Assembly (NCBI GenBank): GCA_910586015.1
Contig: CAJUGJ010000006.1
Coordinates: 81,929-145,928, forward strand
DNA: 64,000 bases
Direction of reading: 5' to 3'
Origin: an uncultured Lachnospiraceae bacterium
Lineage (GTDB): Bacteria; Bacillota; Clostridia; Lachnospirales; Lachnospiraceae
Made by a program: the position numbers and the translations under genes
Shown here: piece by piece, positions 1 through 9,426 of the stretch
Numbering within the stretch: the first letter of the stretch is position 1
How the letters are laid out: each line of letters opens with the position of its first letter
The notes under the pieces: generated by a model
Seen by the model: the letters and a program-made list of their open reading frames with translations, nothing else
Told to the model about the DNA's origin: nothing
Database searches by the model: none

Positions 1-797
1 ATTGTATAGCTATTATATTCTTTTCGGTACTGCATGATATGTGTATAATACTTTGCATCTAAAATCAACATTTTTTCTTGAAAACACAAAACACAGTCTG
101 TCTGCATAATTGGAAGTTGATCAAAGTTTTCTTCCTCTAACTTCCAAGGTATTTGTAATGCTGCTGCCTTTAATTGTGGAAACTCTTTTCTAAAATATTC
201 TAAAAGAAATTTTTCATAAAGTCTACACATTCTCTGATCATCTAAATATTGTGCTAAACGAAGTTGTGAGCCTCCTTTTGACTGTAAAAGTCCTTGAATG
301 GTTAAATAACAAATACCAAGAAGCATTCGATATGTCTGATTACTTCCATTTAGTCGAAACTTCCAACAAATTTTATTTGGATTTCGGACAGATACCCCTA
401 TAAAATAACGCATCAAATTTCTTAATCGTACCTTTCGTTGTTTTGAAATATCTGAACGAATTAATATTTCCATTGTTGTTTTTAAAATCTGATTTAAATA
501 GGAATTAACAGAAAACTCATCATAACAGCAAATCAATTTATGTTTTAAAAATGTTTGTGTTCGAATTGTTTCGGAAAGATCGATCTTTCCTCGAAGTGCT
601 CCTAATTCCTCTTTTATTGGACAATAGACCCTATCAAGCCCTCTCTTAATCTGCATTTCAATTCCCTTTGCTAAAATTTCAGAAAATAATTCTGCTGTCG
701 TTTCAAACTCTTCTGTTATGCAATCCATATATCCTTGTTGTTTTAAACTTTGGAACGCATAGGAAAGCATATAATAAATATTTTGAATTCGTATCAT
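1..797 (-). CDS. mcrC: McrC-family restriction subunit (partial, cut by window edge)
   Basis: This is the 5' 265 codons of a gene that runs off the left edge. It starts at an ATG that overlaps the McrB stop codon (ATGA, 794-797), so the two genes are translationally coupled. The visible protein opens MIRIQNIYYMLSYAF, a start typical of McrC proteins, and near the window edge has D-x(12)-ILDAKYY (the D of MQTDCVLCF, then MLILDAKYY), which fits the D-ExK core of the PD-(D/E)XK nuclease of McrC. McrC is the nuclease partner of the McrB motor in modification-dependent restriction. Function is inferred from family and from the neighbour; the C-terminal end was not seen. Confidence 0.88.
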   Translation of the reverse strand, partial: MIRIQNIYYMLSYAFQSLKQQGYMDCITEEFETTAELFSEILAKGIEMQIKRGLDRVYCPIKEELGALRGKIDLSETIRTQTFLKHKLICCYDEFSVNSYLNQILKTTMEILIRSDISKQRKVRLRNLMRYFIGVSVRNPNKICWKFRLNGSNQTYRMLLGICYLTIQGLLQSKGGSQLRLAQYLDDQRMCRLYEKFLLEYFRKEFPQLKAAALQIPWKLEEENFDQLPIMQTDCVLCFQEKMLILDAKYYTHIMQYRKEYNSYT

Positions 798-2236
798 TGA
801 ATTGCTCTCCTAAGTATAGATGTCCATTCTCTGCTTTTTTCAGGTTCATCAAACCAGTATTCTTCAAGTAAAGGAACCAATTCAAAATTTACAACAGACT
901 TTAACCAAGCATCATCCACTAAAATCAATGTATAAAAATAGCTATGTCCAATTCGAAATCCTCTACCTAACATTTCATCTGTTTCAATTACTTTATTTAA
1001 TCGTTTTACTTCTAAAATTAGACGATCAAATTTTGGATTTTGAATTTTATTTTGATAACTTTGAAATCCAGTAGACAAAAACGCAGGATTCAATTCAAAA
1101 AATGCAAATCGTCTTCTAAGTGCATAATCTAACATAGCTAAACTTCTATCGGCAGTATTCATCATTCCAATTAGATATACATTTTCTGGTACACAAAAAC
1201 GTTCATCTGAATATAATAGCTGTAATTCTACTCCTCGTTTATCATTTTCAATCAAAAGAAATAATTCTCCAAAAATTTTACTTAAATTTCCTCGGTTAAT
1301 TTCATCAATAATAAAAAAATACTCATTTTCGTCATCAATTTGCGCCCTTTTACAAAACTCATAAAAAGGTCCTTTTTTTAATTCAAAACCATTTTCTGAT
1401 GGGCGAAAACCCATGATAAAATCTTCATAGGAATAACTTTGATGAAACTGAACCATTCGAACTCGTTCTTTTTCTTTTTTACCCATGATAGAATATGCCA
1501 ATCGCTTAGCTATAAACGTCTTTCCAACTCCGGGTGGTCCTTGTAAAATCAGATTTTTTTTATTTTTTACCAGAGCTACTAATGTATCATAATCTTCCTC
1601 TTCTAAAAAAACTTCTTTTAAAAAATCCTCTTTTGTATAGTTTGGATATTCCACCTCTTTTTCTTTAATATCTTCTAAAAGTTCTTCTTCAAATAAGGTA
1701 TTTAACTTTGCTAAATAGTTTGTATATACTGTAATATCTGTTAGAGTTTTCATTACTGCCCGACCCGGATGTTGCCACTGTCCACTATTGATCCATGCCA
1801 CTTTTCGGATATTTTGAAATTCTTTTCTTTGTGTATCATAAATATAATCGGAAATAACTACCCCACGTCCAATAACAGTATACTGTCCCTTTTTTGCAAA
1901 AACAATATCTCCAATTTTCATTTCATTTGCAAACTGCCATGTGGCATGTACAGCATTTTTATAAGAATATTCTTTTCCATAACATTCTTTCATCTTTTGT
2001 TTCATTTCTTCTTTCGAAGAAAACTGTTCTAAATTTCCAATTTCCTTCCAACCAATTGCCATAATTCCTGTCTGATAAAACTCCTCCCATTTTGAAGCAT
2101 TCTCTCCCGGAGAGTAAAGCCAATAATGAATGGTATCAATATTCTGATCCGATAATGTTGTATCTGTTATTCTTTTTGGTATAATTTCTTCTGGGATAGA
2201 TTTGTTCAATTCATCTTTATATTCTTCTGAAAGCAT
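794..2236 (-). CDS. mcrB: McrB-type AAA+ restriction motor with N-terminal EVE/PUA-like domain
   Basis: 480 residues. The ATG at 2236 is preferred over an upstream in-frame ATG at 2308 because GAGAGGA lies about 9 bases before it. Residues about 30-170 look like an EVE/PUA-type modified-base reader (YWLYSPGENASKWEEF at the start, then AIGW and a GDIVFAKKG stretch). The AAA+ part has Walker A GPPGVGKT, the McrB-type segment IIDEINRGNLSKIFGE and sensor region MMNTADRSLAMLDYALRRRF. McrB enzymes are GTP-driven translocases that work with McrC to cut DNA carrying modified cytosine; the EVE-like domain suggests the specificity lies in this subunit. The base modification recognised cannot be read from sequence. 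Confidence 0.9.
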   Translation of the reverse strand: MLSEEYKDELNKSIPEEIIPKRITDTTLSDQNIDTIHYWLYSPGENASKWEEFYQTGIMAIGWKEIGNLEQFSSKEEMKQKMKECYGKEYSYKNAVHATWQFANEMKIGDIVFAKKGQYTVIGRGVVISDYIYDTQRKEFQNIRKVAWINSGQWQHPGRAVMKTLTDITVYTNYLAKLNTLFEEELLEDIKEKEVEYPNYTKEDFLKEVFLEEEDYDTLVALVKNKKNLILQGPPGVGKTFIAKRLAYSIMGKKEKERVRMVQFHQSYSYEDFIMGFRPSENGFELKKGPFYEFCKRAQIDDENEYFFIIDEINRGNLSKIFGELFLLIENDKRGVELQLLYSDERFCVPENVYLIGMMNTADRSLAMLDYALRRRFAFFELNPAFLSTGFQSYQNKIQNPKFDRLILEVKRLNKVIETDEMLGRGFRIGHSYFYTLILVDDAWLKSVVNFELVPLLEEYWFDEPEKSREWTSILRRAIQ

Positions 2237-2502
2237 CTTTCTTTTATCCTCTCTTTTAAAATTTTTATCTATTTTATGTATTATACTTCCCTTACATAAA
2301 ATCAGCAACTATTATTAATTTATTATAAAAGTTTTATTTATTAAATTTGTTTTTTTAGTAAATTTAACAAATAAAATTCCTTGAAATTATTATCTTATTG
2401 TGATAAATTTATATTATCCCACTAATATAAATATTGTAAGTAGATAGTATTTTTAATCAAAATACTGTCTAAAACTTTCACTACTATTTTTGCTGTTAGA
2501 CA

Positions 2503-2645
2503 ACAAAATGGAGATAGGAGTTGTTTATATGTAAACATTTTGTTTTATAACATCTTTATGAGTTTGTGTCTTTGCGTTGCTTATCACAAACTTTCTTATA
2601 TTCAAAATATTACATAACCAAAAAGCAACGCAGAAATGAGGGTTT
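2503..2645 (+). promoter_or_regulatory. Structured 5' leader of the chemotaxis receptor gene
   Basis: Three nested pairings are visible. First, ACAAAATG (2503-2510) pairs with CATTTTGT (2536-2543). Second, AGTTTGTG (2561-2568) pairs with CACAAACT (2585-2592), leaving a 16-base loop. Third, ten bases TGCGTTGCTT (2573-2582), lying inside that loop, are perfectly complementary to AAGCAACGCA (2623-2632), just upstream of the GAGGG ribosome binding site of the next gene. The second and third pairings would form a pseudoknot or compete. I do not recognise a known riboswitch class. A further imperfect hairpin lies upstream at about 2452-2471. Confidence 0.5.
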
Positions 2646-4382
2646 ATGAAGAAAATAAGTATCGGATTTAAAATCAATTTAATGGTGGATGTCTTCGCAC
2701 TTCTTATTATTCTTGCAATTATTGCGAATTATAAATCAATTGGCACTATGCAGGAATTAAACAGTACTGTTACTGATATTTGTATTGAATTAGAAACTTT
2801 ACAGGGTAATATCCGCGATAACTTTCAACAAGTACGACTTTATGCTAATTTTACGTATTATAAAAGAGACCTACCAGTAGGTTATGATACTATTATTAAA
2901 CGTCTTACCTCGTCTCTTTCTTCTTTGGATGAAAATTTTAAAGAAGCAGAAAAACTTTGTAAACAGTCCAATGATGAAAACTTGCTTAAAATTTCTTCTT
3001 CACTCTCCAATGTACTAAATTCCTTTCATGATTATATAGGAACAATATCCTCCACTGCACAAGCCGGTCAATTTAATGAACTCCCAACGTTAATTGATGA
3101 TTTAACGTCTTATACAACACAAGTTGAGAATTTTATGTTAGAACTTCAAGATGCGATTTACAATTTAACTGATAACGCTACAGATCGTAGTACTGTCTAT
3201 ATGAAAAATATTTACCTTTTTAATCGTATTATTATTGGTATTTGTATTGCTTTATGGATAATTATTTTGATATTAGTTAGAAAGACGATTTCAAAACCAG
3301 CAAAACTTTCTGGCAAAAGTCTCAGAAATATTGTTGATAATATAGAAGGTGGTAATGGAGACTTAACACAACGTATTCCTGTTAAAACACGTGACGAAAT
3401 TGGTCAGATGGTAAATGGTATTAACAATTTTATTGAACAGTTACAAAATATTATGAAAAAACTGAAACATCAGTCAGAAATTCTTAAAAGTTCAGCAACA
3501 TTAATTGGAACACAAGTTGTTGAATCCAATGAAAACGCTAGTAATATTTCTGCTTTTATGGAGGAACTATCTGCCAATATGGAACAAATCTCTGCCACAC
3601 TCGGTCAAATTGTTTCTGGTAGCAGTACTGTATTAAATAAAATACAAGATATGGATAAATCCGTAAAAGAAAGTGTTGGTATGGTATCTGAGTCCAAAAT
3701 CCTTGCAGATAAAATGTATCACAATACAATAAATAGTAAAGAAACTGCTAGTAAAATAATTGAAGAAATACGTTCTTCTTTAAGTGAAGCACTAGAAGAA
3801 AGTCGTAGTGTTGGAAAGATCAATGATTTAACTCAAGAAATTCTTGATATTTCTGGTCAAACAAATCTTCTTTCTTTGAATGCTTCCATTGAAGCAGCCA
3901 GAGCAGGAGATGCTGGTCGTGGTTTTGCTGTTGTTGCAAATGAAATTCGTGCTCTGGCTGACAATAGTACACAAACTGCTGGTAATATTCAAAAGATCAG
4001 TAAAATTGTTACCAATGCTGTAAATAAATTTACTAAAAATGCAGAAGATATCCTTCAATTTATTGATGAGAAAATTTTAAAAGATTATGATGATTTTGTT
4101 GGTATTGCCAAACAATACGAAAGCGATACTGACACAATTAATCAACTGTTAAATGAGTTTGCCTCTAATACAGAAGATATTAGTTCTACAATTCAATCGA
4201 TGAATCAAGGACTTAATGATATTTCTACAGCTACTGACGAGAGTACACATGGTGTAACTACATCTGCCGAAAATATTATCAATCTTGTTGGAGCTCTTAT
4301 GCAGATTCAAAACGAAACTGAAAATAATAAACATATATCACAGGATTTAGAAACGGAAGTAAGTCGCTTTAAAAAATTATAA
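2646..4382 (+). CDS. Methyl-accepting chemotaxis protein
   Basis: 578 residues with the standard receptor layout. A first membrane segment lies at about 9-27, then an extracellular helical ligand domain (about 28-188, a four-helix-type sensor without recognisable subfamily), a second membrane segment at about 190-211, a HAMP domain at about 212-266, and a cytoplasmic coiled-coil signalling domain. The highly conserved hairpin tip is present ([18 protein letters not shown] at about 403-420, then [16 protein letters not shown]). Such receptors control the CheA kinase and hence flagellar rotation; the ligand is unknown. The gene stands alone, with a structured leader before it and a strong terminator after it. 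The protein ends FKKL without a CheR pentapeptide. Confidence 0.95.
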   Translation: MKKISIGFKINLMVDVFALLIILAIIANYKSIGTMQELNSTVTDICIELETLQGNIRDNFQQVRLYANFTYYKRDLPVGYDTIIKRLTSSLSSLDENFKEAEKLCKQSNDENLLKISSSLSNVLNSFHDYIGTISSTAQAGQFNELPTLIDDLTSYTTQVENFMLELQDAIYNLTDNATDRSTVYMKNIYLFNRIIIGICIALWIIILILVRKTISKPAKLSGKSLRNIVDNIEGGNGDLTQRIPVKTRDEIGQMVNGINNFIEQLQNIMKKLKHQSEILKSSATLIGTQVVESNENASNISAFMEELSANMEQISATLGQIVSGSSTVLNKIQDMDKSVKESVGMVSESKILADKMYHNTINSKETASKIIEEIRSSLSEALEESRSVGKINDLTQEILDISGQTNLLSLNASIEAARAGDAGRGFAVVANEIRALADNSTQTAGNIQKISKIVTNAVNKFTKNAEDILQFIDEKILKDYDDFVGIAKQYESDTDTINQLLNEFASNTEDISSTIQSMNQGLNDISTATDESTHGVTTSAENIINLVGALMQIQNETENNKHISQDLETEVSRFKKL

Positions 4383-4401
4383 TTTTTATTCTAATATCAA
4401 A

Positions 4402-4458
4402 GGATCATGACAAAAGTTATTTTATAACTTTTGTCATGATCCCCTTTTTCTCTTTTTG
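4402..4458 (+). terminator. Strong intrinsic terminator after the chemotaxis receptor gene
   Basis: A perfect 19-base inverted repeat (4402-4420 with 4424-4442) with a 3-base loop is followed by CCTTTTTCTCTTTTT. It lies between convergent genes and mainly serves the plus-strand gene, since the T tract is on that side. Confidence 0.9.
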
Positions 4459-4483
4459 TACTATCCCTATTAAAAGTTATGTA

Positions 4484-6706
4484 TTATTGTTCATACAGAT
4501 ATAATTGAATTCTATTTGCGATGGTATCTACACATTCTTCTAAAGTTTTTTGGTCTTTTAAATACTTTATAGCTTCTTCCTGAATAATCTGCCAAACACT
4601 TGCATCTACGGTAAATAGTGTATGTACTTCTTTTGCTATTTGAATCATCTGTTGCGATTCTTCCTTTGTAAACCATCGAAAAATAAGTTCTCCATTATCG
4701 CCTCCTGAGTTTGTTATATGTGAAAGATCTATCTGTGCAAATTTATCTAGTACTTTGGTATCAATTTGATAACCAGAAAGATCTATTAATCTCTTCTGTA
4801 TTTCATACGAAATAGCAAATTCAAAAAATAAGTATGCTAGTTCTTTCTTTTTTGATAATGAGTTAATTCCTAATATAGTACTCGGAAAAAATATTCCATT
4901 ATTTCCAACCATTTCACCATTCTTATATTCTATAAGACTTGGAAGATAACCAAGTTCAACCCCTCCATTCATATTGATCATCAAAAAATTGGCTTTTCCA
5001 TATATAAGATCATTTCCGTTAGAATATCCTTCTAGATAAGTCAGCAGATGATCTGTTGTTTCTGATATTCCCTCAGACTTACAAAACCGTTTTGTCTGTT
5101 CCAAAAAATCTTTTAGATTTTCTTTGTTTATTGTATTATCTTCTAATATAATTTCTGGTCTATAATTATAATATAACATTTCCAAGAGATCGGAATACGA
5201 ATATCCTCCCTGCATCACTCCATCATTTTCCTCTGAATATTCTACCAAAGCTTCCAATGTAGAATATACTTCTGAATTTTCTCCTGAAAACACAAAAATC
5301 GGAACTGAAAAACGTAATGGTAACATATAAATTTTATTTTCTATAGTATAAGATGACAAAATTGTCGGTAATAGCTCTTTCTTTCTCTGTTCAAGTGCTG
5401 GTGTCAGATCAGATAGAATCCCCTTTTTTATATACGATTCCATTGGCAATCCATCCAAAACTAGTACGTCTGGTCCATCACCTGCTAAAATCCTTGCGTT
5501 TAGAACTCGTATACGATCCGCTATTGTAATACTTCCCTCTGATCCTTCTCCAGTTTCGTAAACAATTTCTGTATCTAGATATTTAGTTTGGAACTCCGAA
5601 ATCATATCCAAGATTACATCATTATTCTTCAAAGAATAAATGGTTAGAAATTTGTCTGCCTTATCCTCTTGTCCTGCTGGAACATATTTCTTAATTATAC
5701 CACCATCCTCACCATATACAATATAAAACGTATTATCACGCACGAAAAATTTGAGTAGGATTGCTGTTTTTTTTGCAAAATGATAGGTTTTTGCATCTAG
5801 TACTTTTTGAAATTCTTTTCCACTTTCTTTTGTATGGTAAATTCCTTTGAAACAGCAAGTATAAACATCATCTTCTCTGGCAGCAATTCTTATTGATGTA
5901 TTAAAGCTTGCCTCAATAGCCGTTTTAAATTCTTGCTGTTCTGCATCATAATGTTGTAGATAAGAATTAGTTTGATCTATAATATAAATCTGATTTCCTT
6001 TTACACACAAACTCTCATACCAACCACAAGGAAAACTTGTTATCAAACTACCATCCTCTTGACGATAAATAAAACATTCTTTCCCCATATCTGCCGAAAC
6101 AATATTTCCATTTTTTAGTACAGCGATTTCTCTAAAATCCGTTTGTCGCAAATCAAGTCCTAAAATTTCAGTACAAGAATCTCCATTTCGTTTTACTATA
6201 TGTGGTTGTTCTTTATCATCAATATATAAGGCATACTCATTTAAATCTTCACCCAAAAATACAGTCACTCTACTATAGCTGATCTTCTTTTTTATCCCAT
6301 CAAGCCATAAAACTGCTTCACGTTCCCAAATGTCATTACTTCCCTCTCCATTCTCAATTAATGTATATTTCCAGACATAATGACCATCCTCTTCCTTAAC
6401 AACTGTATAATACTCTATTTCTTTATTTTCGTTTAAAATAACATTACAATATCTTTCTTTTTTATTATTTCCTGTATAGACAGAAGGGATGCTTTTTTCC
6501 TTATAATTTTCTAAAACTTCATTGATAACTTCTTCTGTAATAATAGGAGTTTTTGTAATCTCAGAATCTTCTATATCATTTGATTCAATATTATGATTCT
6601 CCTCAACCTTTTCTTTTTGCTGTTCCTTATTTCTATCACAGCCAAAAAATAAACAACTACATAAAATAGTACATAATAAGTATAAAATATATTTTTTCGC
6701 TTTCAT
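4484..6706 (-). CDS. Lipoprotein with C-terminal family 1 solute-binding domain
   Basis: 740 residues. The N-terminus is a lipoprotein signal with lipobox LFFGC, so the mature protein would be anchored at Cys23, followed by an acidic linker rich in E and N. Residues about 70-330 are beta-rich with repeated short strands resembling a propeller-like or sensor region. Residues about 335-740 match an extracellular family 1 (sugar-type) solute-binding protein (GPDVLVLDGLPMESYIKKG, and later YMLPLRF). At 740 residues it is far longer than ordinary binding proteins (about 420). No ABC permease or ATPase gene lies beside it, so it may work with a distant transporter or as a sensory protein. The substrate is unknown. 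Confidence 0.8.
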   Translation of the reverse strand: MKAKKYILYLLCTILCSCLFFGCDRNKEQQKEKVEENHNIESNDIEDSEITKTPIITEEVINEVLENYKEKSIPSVYTGNNKKERYCNVILNENKEIEYYTVVKEEDGHYVWKYTLIENGEGSNDIWEREAVLWLDGIKKKISYSRVTVFLGEDLNEYALYIDDKEQPHIVKRNGDSCTEILGLDLRQTDFREIAVLKNGNIVSADMGKECFIYRQEDGSLITSFPCGWYESLCVKGNQIYIIDQTNSYLQHYDAEQQEFKTAIEASFNTSIRIAAREDDVYTCCFKGIYHTKESGKEFQKVLDAKTYHFAKKTAILLKFFVRDNTFYIVYGEDGGIIKKYVPAGQEDKADKFLTIYSLKNNDVILDMISEFQTKYLDTEIVYETGEGSEGSITIADRIRVLNARILAGDGPDVLVLDGLPMESYIKKGILSDLTPALEQRKKELLPTILSSYTIENKIYMLPLRFSVPIFVFSGENSEVYSTLEALVEYSEENDGVMQGGYSYSDLLEMLYYNYRPEIILEDNTINKENLKDFLEQTKRFCKSEGISETTDHLLTYLEGYSNGNDLIYGKANFLMINMNGGVELGYLPSLIEYKNGEMVGNNGIFFPSTILGINSLSKKKELAYLFFEFAISYEIQKRLIDLSGYQIDTKVLDKFAQIDLSHITNSGGDNGELIFRWFTKEESQQMIQIAKEVHTLFTVDASVWQIIQEEAIKYLKDQKTLEECVDTIANRIQLYLYEQ

Positions 6707-7137
6707 ATGCTTCTCTCACTTTCTATTTTATCAAAATCACAATCTGTAAAAATAATCTATCTTTGACAAAGTACCACTCCTTCCCTTTATATTTTGTGAT
6801 ATCCAATAAATATTTAGATTTGGAATTGAAAATATACTCTATTTTATCATCATTTTTTCTCTGAGCAACTCTTTGGATGTAAACGGTTATTTTTTGGCTC
6901 CAAATGGTAGAATTCCTTTTTATAATAAATATTTCTTCGTCTTAATCATACTCTATACATATTTAATGCTTATTTTAAAATTTAGGAAATTAAATTAACT
7001 ATTTTGATAAGGATTTTCTTTTACTTTTACTCTTTATCATTATCCAATTTTATATATTTTGGTGTATATGTTTCTTCTATAAACTTTAATCTCTATAACA
7101 AAAACTATAGTAAGAATATGATTAATTCTTATTAAAA
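6707..7137. other. AT-rich intergenic region with a possible cre-like site
   Basis: No gene is supportable here. The stretch is expected to carry the promoter of the minus-strand lipoprotein gene. At 6877-6891 ATGTAAACGGTTATT resembles the left half of a CcpA catabolite-response site but the right half is poor. Nothing else stands out. Confidence 0.3.
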
Positions 7138-7179
7138 ACACAAAAAAGCAGTCCATTTTTAAGAACTGCTTTTTTGTGT
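7138..7179 (-). terminator. Intrinsic terminator of the XRE regulator operon
   Basis: Inverted repeat ACACAAAAAAGCAGT (7138-7152) with ACTGCTTTTTTGTGT (7165-7179), loop of 12. It lies about 90 bases downstream of the small membrane protein gene and is nearly symmetric, so it could act in both directions. Confidence 0.7.
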
Positions 7180-7270
7180 GGTATAACCGAACTGTTAGCA
7201 TTTAGGTATTTGAAACCCGTTGTATCAAGGGATTCTGACACATTTTGCAATTCGATATGTGAATTTGATA

Positions 7271-7504
7271 TCATGCGAAATTGCAATATCGTTTATAAAA
7301 AAACTTGGCTAAGAAAGAACATATTATAATTCCGATAGCATAGGGAATAATAAATAAAAAGGCTACGCTCGCTGAACCACTATATCCAGCATATCGGATT
7401 CCCCATTGTATACTACAATAATTATATGCGACTGTAGCACACATAACATTTGATAGTAAAATGGCAAGAGAAGCAAAAAGATAGAACAAGAATTTATTTT
7501 TCAT
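7271..7504 (-). CDS. Small two-span membrane protein, unknown function
   Basis: 77 residues starting MKNKFLFYLF. The ATG at 7504 is chosen over the upstream one because GTGGAGGTAATTAAT places a strong Shine-Dalgarno sequence right before it. Two hydrophobic segments are seen at about 5-28 and 46-68. It follows the membrane-anchored XRE regulator by 19 bases and is surely cotranscribed with it. I do not recognise a family; the pairing suggests an accessory or target of the regulator. Confidence 0.65.
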   Translation of the reverse strand: MKNKFLFYLFASLAILLSNVMCATVAYNYCSIQWGIRYAGYSGSASVAFLFIIPYAIGIIICSFLAKFFYKRYCNFA

Positions 7505-7523
7505 ATTAATTACCTCCACGAAA

Positions 7524-7979
7524 CTATTTTTTTTTGAGTATCAGAATAATCCCAATTACCATAAACAGAATAAAAAATAAAATAAGAATTCCTGTGCCAT
7601 TTAGTGTAATCACCGACGATTCGTTTATTTGTTGTACAGTAGATGGCTGTATAATCATTAAAATACCAAACAGAACTAGACAAATAGCTCCCATTAAACA
7701 CAAAGCAATTCCAATTCTACTTTCTATTAGTTTGTTTGCTGTGTCATCCTTTTTTTGCTCTGTAGTATCAGAACTATTATTTGAACTTTTGTCATTTGTA
7801 AGTTCATCTATTGTGATTTGAAAACATTCGCTTAATGCCTTCAATTTATCTAATTCTGGGGTTGACAATCCTCCTTCCCACTTTGAAATTGCTTGTCTTG
7901 ATACTCCAATTCTCTCCGCAAGTTGTTCTTGTGATAGTCTGTTCTTTCGTCTGAGTGTATATATTTTTTCGGACAGCAT
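7524..7979 (-). CDS. XRE-family regulator with C-terminal membrane domain
   Basis: 151 residues. Residues about 4-60 form a Cro/C1-type helix-turn-helix (LSQEQLAERIGVSRQAISKWE is the DNA-binding core). A polar linker rich in S, N and T follows, then two hydrophobic spans (about 90-110 and 125-147) ending in KKK. This is the common Firmicute arrangement of a DNA-binding domain tethered to the membrane. Start ATG has AAGGAGGTAGAGTAA upstream. It heads a two-gene operon with the small membrane protein downstream. The signal and targets are unknown; autoregulation is usual in the family. Confidence 0.88.
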   Translation of the reverse strand: MLSEKIYTLRRKNRLSQEQLAERIGVSRQAISKWEGGLSTPELDKLKALSECFQITIDELTNDKSSNNSSDTTEQKKDDTANKLIESRIGIALCLMGAICLVLFGILMIIQPSTVQQINESSVITLNGTGILILFFILFMVIGIILILKKK

Positions 7980-8357
7980 TTACTCTACCTCCTTGCTCAA
8001 AGCATATCGTATTCTGCTGTGGCATACTACCAACTACTACTGAAATAGCCGCAACTGGTAGTTGCATTTGAATATTTTTAACTATTTCTAATAATATAAT
8101 ACTTTTTTGTCTATTACAAGACTAATGAAATCGACAAAGGTTTGGAAATGGTACTTTGAACAAATAGGCTTATGTCTATTTATTCAACATGGTTCGTTCT
8201 CACTATTTTCACTCAGAAACTGGTGTGACAGTGATGTTTTTTTGAAGTCTTCCAAATAAACATTTTTGCGAACCCAATACAGAAAAAATTTCAAGAGGGT
8301 TGAAAAACGGTGGCTTTTATGATAGGTTAAATAAAAAAATAACAAGGAGTACCTATA
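7980..8357. other. Intergenic region between divergent accessory genes
   Basis: No gene is supportable. It includes the promoter area of the minus-strand XRE gene and an inverted repeat CAACTAC/GTAGTTG (8033-8039 with 8058-8064) about 55-85 bases upstream of that gene, a possible operator or leader hairpin. AAGGAG at 8343-8348 is the ribosome binding site of the following plus-strand gene. Confidence 0.3.
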
Positions 8358-8672
8358 ATGAAAAATACCTATATTAAAAAAATATGGTATGAATTTTTGG
8401 AAACACAAAGTCTGGTTGATTGTTCTGATTGTAATTCAGATGTGATTTTTGAATTGAGCGATGGTAGCAAATGGGTAGCTACTTTTTTTACTTATAAGAA
8501 CATTGAAACTTTACGAAAGAAAAATCAGTTATCTGGTGAATGTTTAAATGGTACCTATTTTTGTGCAACGGATATGATTTTAATTTCTGAAATGTCTGAT
8601 AAGATTATTAAGGCTGTTTTAGATGAAATGCTTTCACATGATGAAATAGAAATTTACTGTACAAAAATTTAA
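8358..8672 (+). CDS. Small acidic protein, possible immunity protein
   Basis: 104 residues, opening MKNTYIKKIWYEFLE, preceded by AAGGAG with 9-base spacing. It is a soluble alpha/beta protein with a strand-rich centre (ELSDGSKWVATFF) followed by a helix and an LISEMSD motif. The size, low-GC accessory setting and similarity in style to SUKH/Imm-type orphan proteins suggest an immunity or antitoxin-like role, but no toxin gene is next to it and I do not place it in a named family. Confidence 0.5.
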   Translation: MKNTYIKKIWYEFLETQSLVDCSDCNSDVIFELSDGSKWVATFFTYKNIETLRKKNQLSGECLNGTYFCATDMILISEMSDKIIKAVLDEMLSHDEIEIYCTKI

Positions 8673-8696
8673 GAATAGTAAAATTATATACATAAC

Positions 8697-8756
8697 TTAT
8701 AAGTAGAAGCTCTTTCATTACTCCAAAAATTAGAGAACTCCTGCTTATAAATTTTT
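8697..8756 (+). terminator. Imperfect terminator hairpin after the small accessory gene
   Basis: TTATAAG (8697-8703) pairs with CTTATAA (8744-8750), with further imperfect pairing inside (AGCTCT with AGAG), followed by ATTTTTG. Confidence 0.5.
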
Positions 8757-8840
8757 GAATTAAAAATATAAATACTCTAAATTCCAAAGTGTATTATATA
8801 TTTATCATTTTTTATTGCTTCCTCTATTTTATTACTTACT

Positions 8841-8889
8841 AAAGGGATGATAACATAAATAGTACATATCTATGTCATCATCCCTTTTG
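8841..8889. terminator. Long hairpin between accessory gene and Rpn remnant
   Basis: AAAGGGATGATAACATA at 8841 pairs with TATGTCATCATCCCTTT ending at 8887, with one mismatch (G-T compatible), loop near GTAC. It is followed by only four T residues on the plus strand, so it may be a weak terminator or a remnant end structure. Confidence 0.5.
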
Positions 8890-8939
8890 AAATCTACCAT
8901 ATAATCTAAAAATACTTTTAACTCCTGACTGACATCTTC

Positions 8940-9351
8940 TTATTTTCCTTTCGCATTTAGAAACAGTTTTGTTGTTCCATCTTTTAATGTGAGAGTAGTA
9001 TCTTCTTTGTATAGATTCCTAAAGGTATACTTATGTCTTCCCCTTCCAAATAAATCAAAAGAACAAAGAAAGATAATATAGCTTGGTTTGGTAAAACTCA
9101 CCTTTCTCTATCATCTGTAAGTCAATCATGCCTTGATAATACCGACTTCTTTTTGGTAATTCTTTTGTATTTGTAGTCTGCATCTCAATATCATATACTG
9201 TTTCCTTTTCATCTTTTACATAAACATCTAGTCGTACTCTACATGTTCTATTTTTAATTCTGGTAAAATCCTTTGAAGTAACTCTTTACATAACTCTGGA
9301 TCTGTCATTACTTTTCCAAAAGCTATTTTCAGACAGCAAGTTTTTTGGGAA
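8940..9351 (-). pseudogene. Remnant of a PD-(D/E)XK (Rpn-type) transposase/nuclease
   Basis: No intact ORF is present, but reading the minus strand in shifting frames gives a recognisable series: GKVMTDPELCKELLQ, then VRLDVYVKDEK, then an EMQTTN segment, RSRYYQGMIDL, FDLFGRGRHKYTF and TLKDGTTKLFLNAKGK before a TAA at 8942-8940. These match the conserved blocks of the Rpn/PD-(D/E)XK nuclease family transposases abundant in gut Clostridia. Material is missing between the PELKIEH and RLDVYVKDE blocks, there is a frame change near 9080, and the N-terminus is broken near 9330. It is a decayed gene without function. Confidence 0.75.
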
Positions 9352-9426
9352 AGCTATTCCATCTAACAGGCTGATGTTGTATAATAAAGTCTGTTATAAA
9401 TTATTTTATTCAAGGAGAAGTAAGTT

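Noticed and set aside
2503-2645. Known cyclic di-GMP riboswitch before the chemotaxis receptor gene
   Set aside because: Neither the class I core (GCAAA...GGGACGCAAAGC-like) nor the class II G-rich tail is found; only the general pairing layout is supportable.
7846-8067. Minus-strand 73-codon ORF overlapping the start of the XRE gene
   Set aside because: It is out of frame with a clear helix-turn-helix gene and has no ribosome binding site.
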